Below the pieces are notes generated by a model that did not search any database, was not told the origin of the DNA, and saw only the letters and a program-made list of their open reading frames with translations. A stretch of DNA of 9,435 nucleotides from Rugosibacter sp. GTDB lineage: Bacteria; Pseudomonadota; Gammaproteobacteria; Burkholderiales; Rhodocyclaceae. Positions 6,807-9,435 of the stretch are shown in pieces; the stretch's first letter is position 1, and every line of letters begins with the position of its first letter. The DNA lies in assembly GCA_030652715.1 (NCBI GenBank), contig JAUSQB010000491.1:1-9435 (forward strand), read 5' to 3'. The translations under genes and the position numbers were made by a program.

Positions 6807-9435
6807 ATGAGCGATATCAATCACCTGTTGTATGCCGAAGACAATCCGCAGGACGCGGATTTGACACGCACGTATTTTGAGCAAGAGGGTCCCGATTTTC
6901 ATCTCGAAATTGTCAATACCGGCGCATGCTGCCTGAATCGACTGGCGGAGAAGCCTTTCGATTTGCTGCTGCTTGACTATCGCCTGCCCGACATGGACGG
7001 TCTGGCAGTCCTTGCCAGACTTCGCGCGGCAGGGCATACCCTGCCGGTGGTAGTCATCACCGGTGCCAAAGACGACGAAACGGTAACCCGTGTGATTCAC
7101 GCTGGTGCCACCGACTATGTGTTGAAATCCGATGATTATCTTGCCACTTTGCACGGGATTCTGCGCAGAGTAGTGGCCCGCCAGCGCAGTCGCTCTTTGC
7201 TGGACGACGACCGTGCACGGCGTGTTCACCAGATTCTCTACATCGAGCCGAATTCGATGGATGCTGAACTCACGACGAGACATTTCACTACCGCCGCGCC
7301 GCATTTGCAGTTGCACTCCGTAAGCAGTTGCTCTGATGCATTAATACTGTTAACGCCTGACCACAAATTTGATCTTGTGCTCACGGATTTGCGCGTGCCA
7401 GGCATGGATGCGCTAGAACTTATTCGGAAGGTTCAGCAACGTGATATTAAACTGCCCTTCATCGTTGTCACTGGCAAAGGCGACGAGGCCATGGCCGAGG
7501 TTATCCTGCAATTGGGTGCCTACGACTATATCGTCAAGCATGAGGGCTACTTGACACAACTGCCACACTCGATTGATCACGCGCTGCACCATTTTCACCT
7601 CTGGCAAACCGCCCATCGCCTTAATGCAGAACTGATTGCGCTTAACGCCACCCTTGTGGATGAGGTCGAAGCACGCACTGCCCATCTGCGGCAGGAAATG
7701 GAATTGCGACATGCAAGCGAAACCAGTTATCAGCATTTGATCGAAACCACACACGATCTGGTGCATCGTGTCGACACAGATGGAAAATTCACTTTTGTCA
7801 ATAGTGCCTGGTGCACAGCACTGGGCTGGTCGCGTGAGGAAGCGCTGGAACTCAGTTTTGACCAGATTATAAAACCTGAACAACTGACACACTGCCAAAG
7901 TGTTTTTTCAAAATTGCAACAGGGGGAAAATTTCAGTCTCATCGAAACCACGTTTATTGCCAAAGATGGCCATGAAATCATGGTTGAAGGCAACCTGAGC
8001 GGCATTTTCGTAGACGGCGAGTTTGCTGGTACTCAAAGCTTTTTCCGTGATGTTACCGAACGCAAGCGCGCAGAGATACAACTCAAGCTTGCCGCCAAAG
8101 TGTTCGAGCAGAGCAGCGAAGCCTTCCTGATTACCGATGCTGATAACAATATCTTGATGGTGAACCATGCATTTACTGTCATCACTGGCTATAGCGAGGC
8201 CGAAGCCCTGGAACAGAATCCAAGCATGCTATCTTCAGAGTATCAGGATGAAAGCTTTTATAGTGCCATGTGGGCATCCATCAACACGCACGGCTACTGG
8301 CAAGGAGAGATACTGGACCGCCGCAAGGATGGCATGCCGTATCCAAAATGGCTTTCGATCAACCGGGTGCTTGATGCGCAAGGCCAAGCGACCAATTATA
8401 TCGGCATTTTCAGCGACATTACCCAGCACAAGCAGGACCAGGAGCACATCCAGCGACTGGCGCATTTCGATGCATTGACCGGACTCCCCAACCGGGTACT
8501 GCTCAATGATCGCATCACTCACGCTCTAAGCATGTCACAGCGCAATCACACACAGATGGCCGTGTTATTTCTCGATCTGGACCACTTCAAGAACGTCAAC
8601 GACTCCCTGGGCCATCGCATCGGTGACGAGCTGCTGATACAGGTGGCCAAGCGTCTGAGCTCGGTAATACGTGAAGAGGATACCGTGTCACGTTTGGGCG
8701 GCGATGAATTTATTCTGGTATTTCAGGATACCGACACCGATGGCGCTGCACATGTAGCCGAAAAATTACTGGAGTCAGTCGCCCAGCCTTATCAGATCGA
8801 GCAGCATGATCTAGTCATTACACCCTCTATCGGTATTGCCATGTTTCCTGCCGATGGTGAAAATTTCGAATCGCTATCCAAGTGCGCTGACGTCGCGATG
8901 TACCGCGCCAAACACGATGGCCGCAACAATTACCGATTTTTCACGCAGGAAATGCAGATGCGTTCAGCGCGTGCCTTGCAATTGGAAAATGCCTTGCGCC
9001 ATGCGCTGGAACGCGATCACTTGAGGCTGCACTATCAGCCTCAAGTGTCTTTGCAAGACGGAAGTATTATCGGCGCTGAAGCCCTGTTGCGTTGGCAGCA
9101 TCCCGAACTTGGCATCATTTCACCCGCTGAATTCATCCCCATCGCGGAGAACAGCGGCCAGATTTTGCGAATTGGGGAATGGGTTCTGCGCACCGCAACT
9201 CATCAGATGAAGTCGTGGATGGACAACGGCCTGGAACCAATGACCATAGCGGTGAATCTCTCGGCCATACAATTCAGGCATCCAAACCTTCCCGAATTAG
9301 TGACGCAGATTCTTGATGAAGTGCAACTGCTACCGCAATACCTGGAACTGGAACTGACCGAAAGCGTCTCGATGGATGATCCGCTCGGTGCCATTGCGGT
9401 AATGGACCGTTTGCATGACTGCGGCATCCGCATGT
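6807..9435 (+). CDS. REC-REC-PAS-PAS-GGDEF-EAL cyclic di-GMP protein, 3' partial
   Basis: 876 codons are visible and the frame is open to the right edge; the end of the EAL domain is missing. REC1 (about 5-122) has E11, D12, phosphoacceptor D57, T85 and K107. REC2 (about 141-258) has D194, T222 and K244, but its acidic pocket reads E147-P148, lacking the second acid. A histidine-rich helix and a coiled coil (about 254-303) lead to PAS1 (308-422) and PAS2 (429-545). The GGDEF domain (about 551-711) has GGDEF at 631-635 and an inhibitory-site RxxD (R622-D625) exactly five residues before it, so it should be an active, product-inhibited diguanylate cyclase. The EAL domain (from about 728) has E758-A-L, N817 and ExTE E849/E852, consistent with a phosphodiesterase as far as seen. 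Net activity, synthesis or hydrolysis, cannot be decided here. The adjacent kinase and receiver are the probable controllers. Confidence 0.95.
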   Translation, partial: MSDINHLLYAEDNPQDADLTRTYFEQEGPDFHLEIVNTGACCLNRLAEKPFDLLLLDYRLPDMDGLAVLARLRAAGHTLPVVVITGAKDDETVTRVIHAGATDYVLKSDDYLATLHGILRRVVARQRSRSLLDDDRARRVHQILYIEPNSMDAELTTRHFTTAAPHLQLHSVSSCSDALILLTPDHKFDLVLTDLRVPGMDALELIRKVQQRDIKLPFIVVTGKGDEAMAEVILQLGAYDYIVKHEGYLTQLPHSIDHALHHFHLWQTAHRLNAELIALNATLVDEVEARTAHLRQEMELRHASETSYQHLIETTHDLVHRVDTDGKFTFVNSAWCTALGWSREEALELSFDQIIKPEQLTHCQSVFSKLQQGENFSLIETTFIAKDGHEIMVEGNLSGIFVDGEFAGTQSFFRDVTERKRAEIQLKLAAKVFEQSSEAFLITDADNNILMVNHAFTVITGYSEAEALEQNPSMLSSEYQDESFYSAMWASINTHGYWQGEILDRRKDGMPYPKWLSINRVLDAQGQATNYIGIFSDITQHKQDQEHIQRLAHFDALTGLPNRVLLNDRITHALSMSQRNHTQMAVLFLDLDHFKNVNDSLGHRIGDELLIQVAKRLSSVIREEDTVSRLGGDEFILVFQDTDTDGAAHVAEKLLESVAQPYQIEQHDLVITPSIGIAMFPADGENFESLSKCADVAMYRAKHDGRNNYRFFTQEMQMRSARALQLENALRHALERDHLRLHYQPQVSLQDGSIIGAEALLRWQHPELGIISPAEFIPIAENSGQILRIGEWVLRTATHQMKSWMDNGLEPMTIAVNLSAIQFRHPNLPELVTQILDEVQLLPQYLELELTESVSMDDPLGAIAVMDRLHDCGIRM

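Noticed and set aside
6606..7316. 236-codon minus-strand frame across the receiver/GGDEF-EAL junction
   Set aside because: Plus-strand REC domains on both sides are certain, and the antisense frame has no recognisable domain.

Overview
The window looks like a chromosomal segment of a Gram-negative proteobacterium, most likely a betaproteobacterium of moderate GC content. The evidence is the style of the ComEC, of the fumarylacetoacetate-hydrolase-family enzyme and of the PAS/GGDEF/EAL signalling proteins. The genus cannot be fixed from sequence alone. No RNA genes, insertion sequences, CRISPR arrays or phage genes are visible.

Left part (1-3264), minus strand. A small MAPEG-family membrane protein (169-591) lies downstream of a full-length comEC (859-3264), the DNA-uptake channel of natural transformation. 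Just past the MAPEG stop codon is an 8-bp tandem repeat (141-170) whose minus strand has four G-tracts and could fold as a G-quadruplex. The 267-bp gap between the two genes holds an inverted repeat shaped like a NarL-type 7-2-7 site, a perfect AT-rich palindrome near the MAPEG start, and one weak 53-codon reading frame.

Middle (3265-4209). Divergent from comEC is a fumarylacetoacetate-hydrolase-family enzyme (3336-4049) with an intact metal site. A 160-bp leader region follows, with no convincing terminator.

Right part (4210-9435), plus strand. This is a signalling module. It starts with an unrecognised 49-residue ORF that has the best Shine-Dalgarno sequence of the region and overlaps the start of the next gene by 8 nt. 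Then come a soluble histidine kinase with three PAS domains (4352-6253), a stand-alone Rcp1-type receiver overlapping it by ATGA (6250-6717), and a large REC-REC-PAS-PAS-GGDEF-EAL protein cut by the window edge (6807 onward). The likely flow is a PAS-sensed cytoplasmic signal, then autophosphorylation of the kinase, then phosphotransfer to the stand-alone receiver and/or the first REC of the large protein, then a change in cyclic di-GMP turnover. Both the kinase and the GGDEF-EAL protein carry a visibly related PAS domain, so they may sense the same cue.

The gene families are all known. The less ordinary points are the upstream ORF apparently coupled to the kinase, the degenerate acidic pocket of the second REC, the duplicated PAS domain, the G-rich repeat and the NarL-like site.
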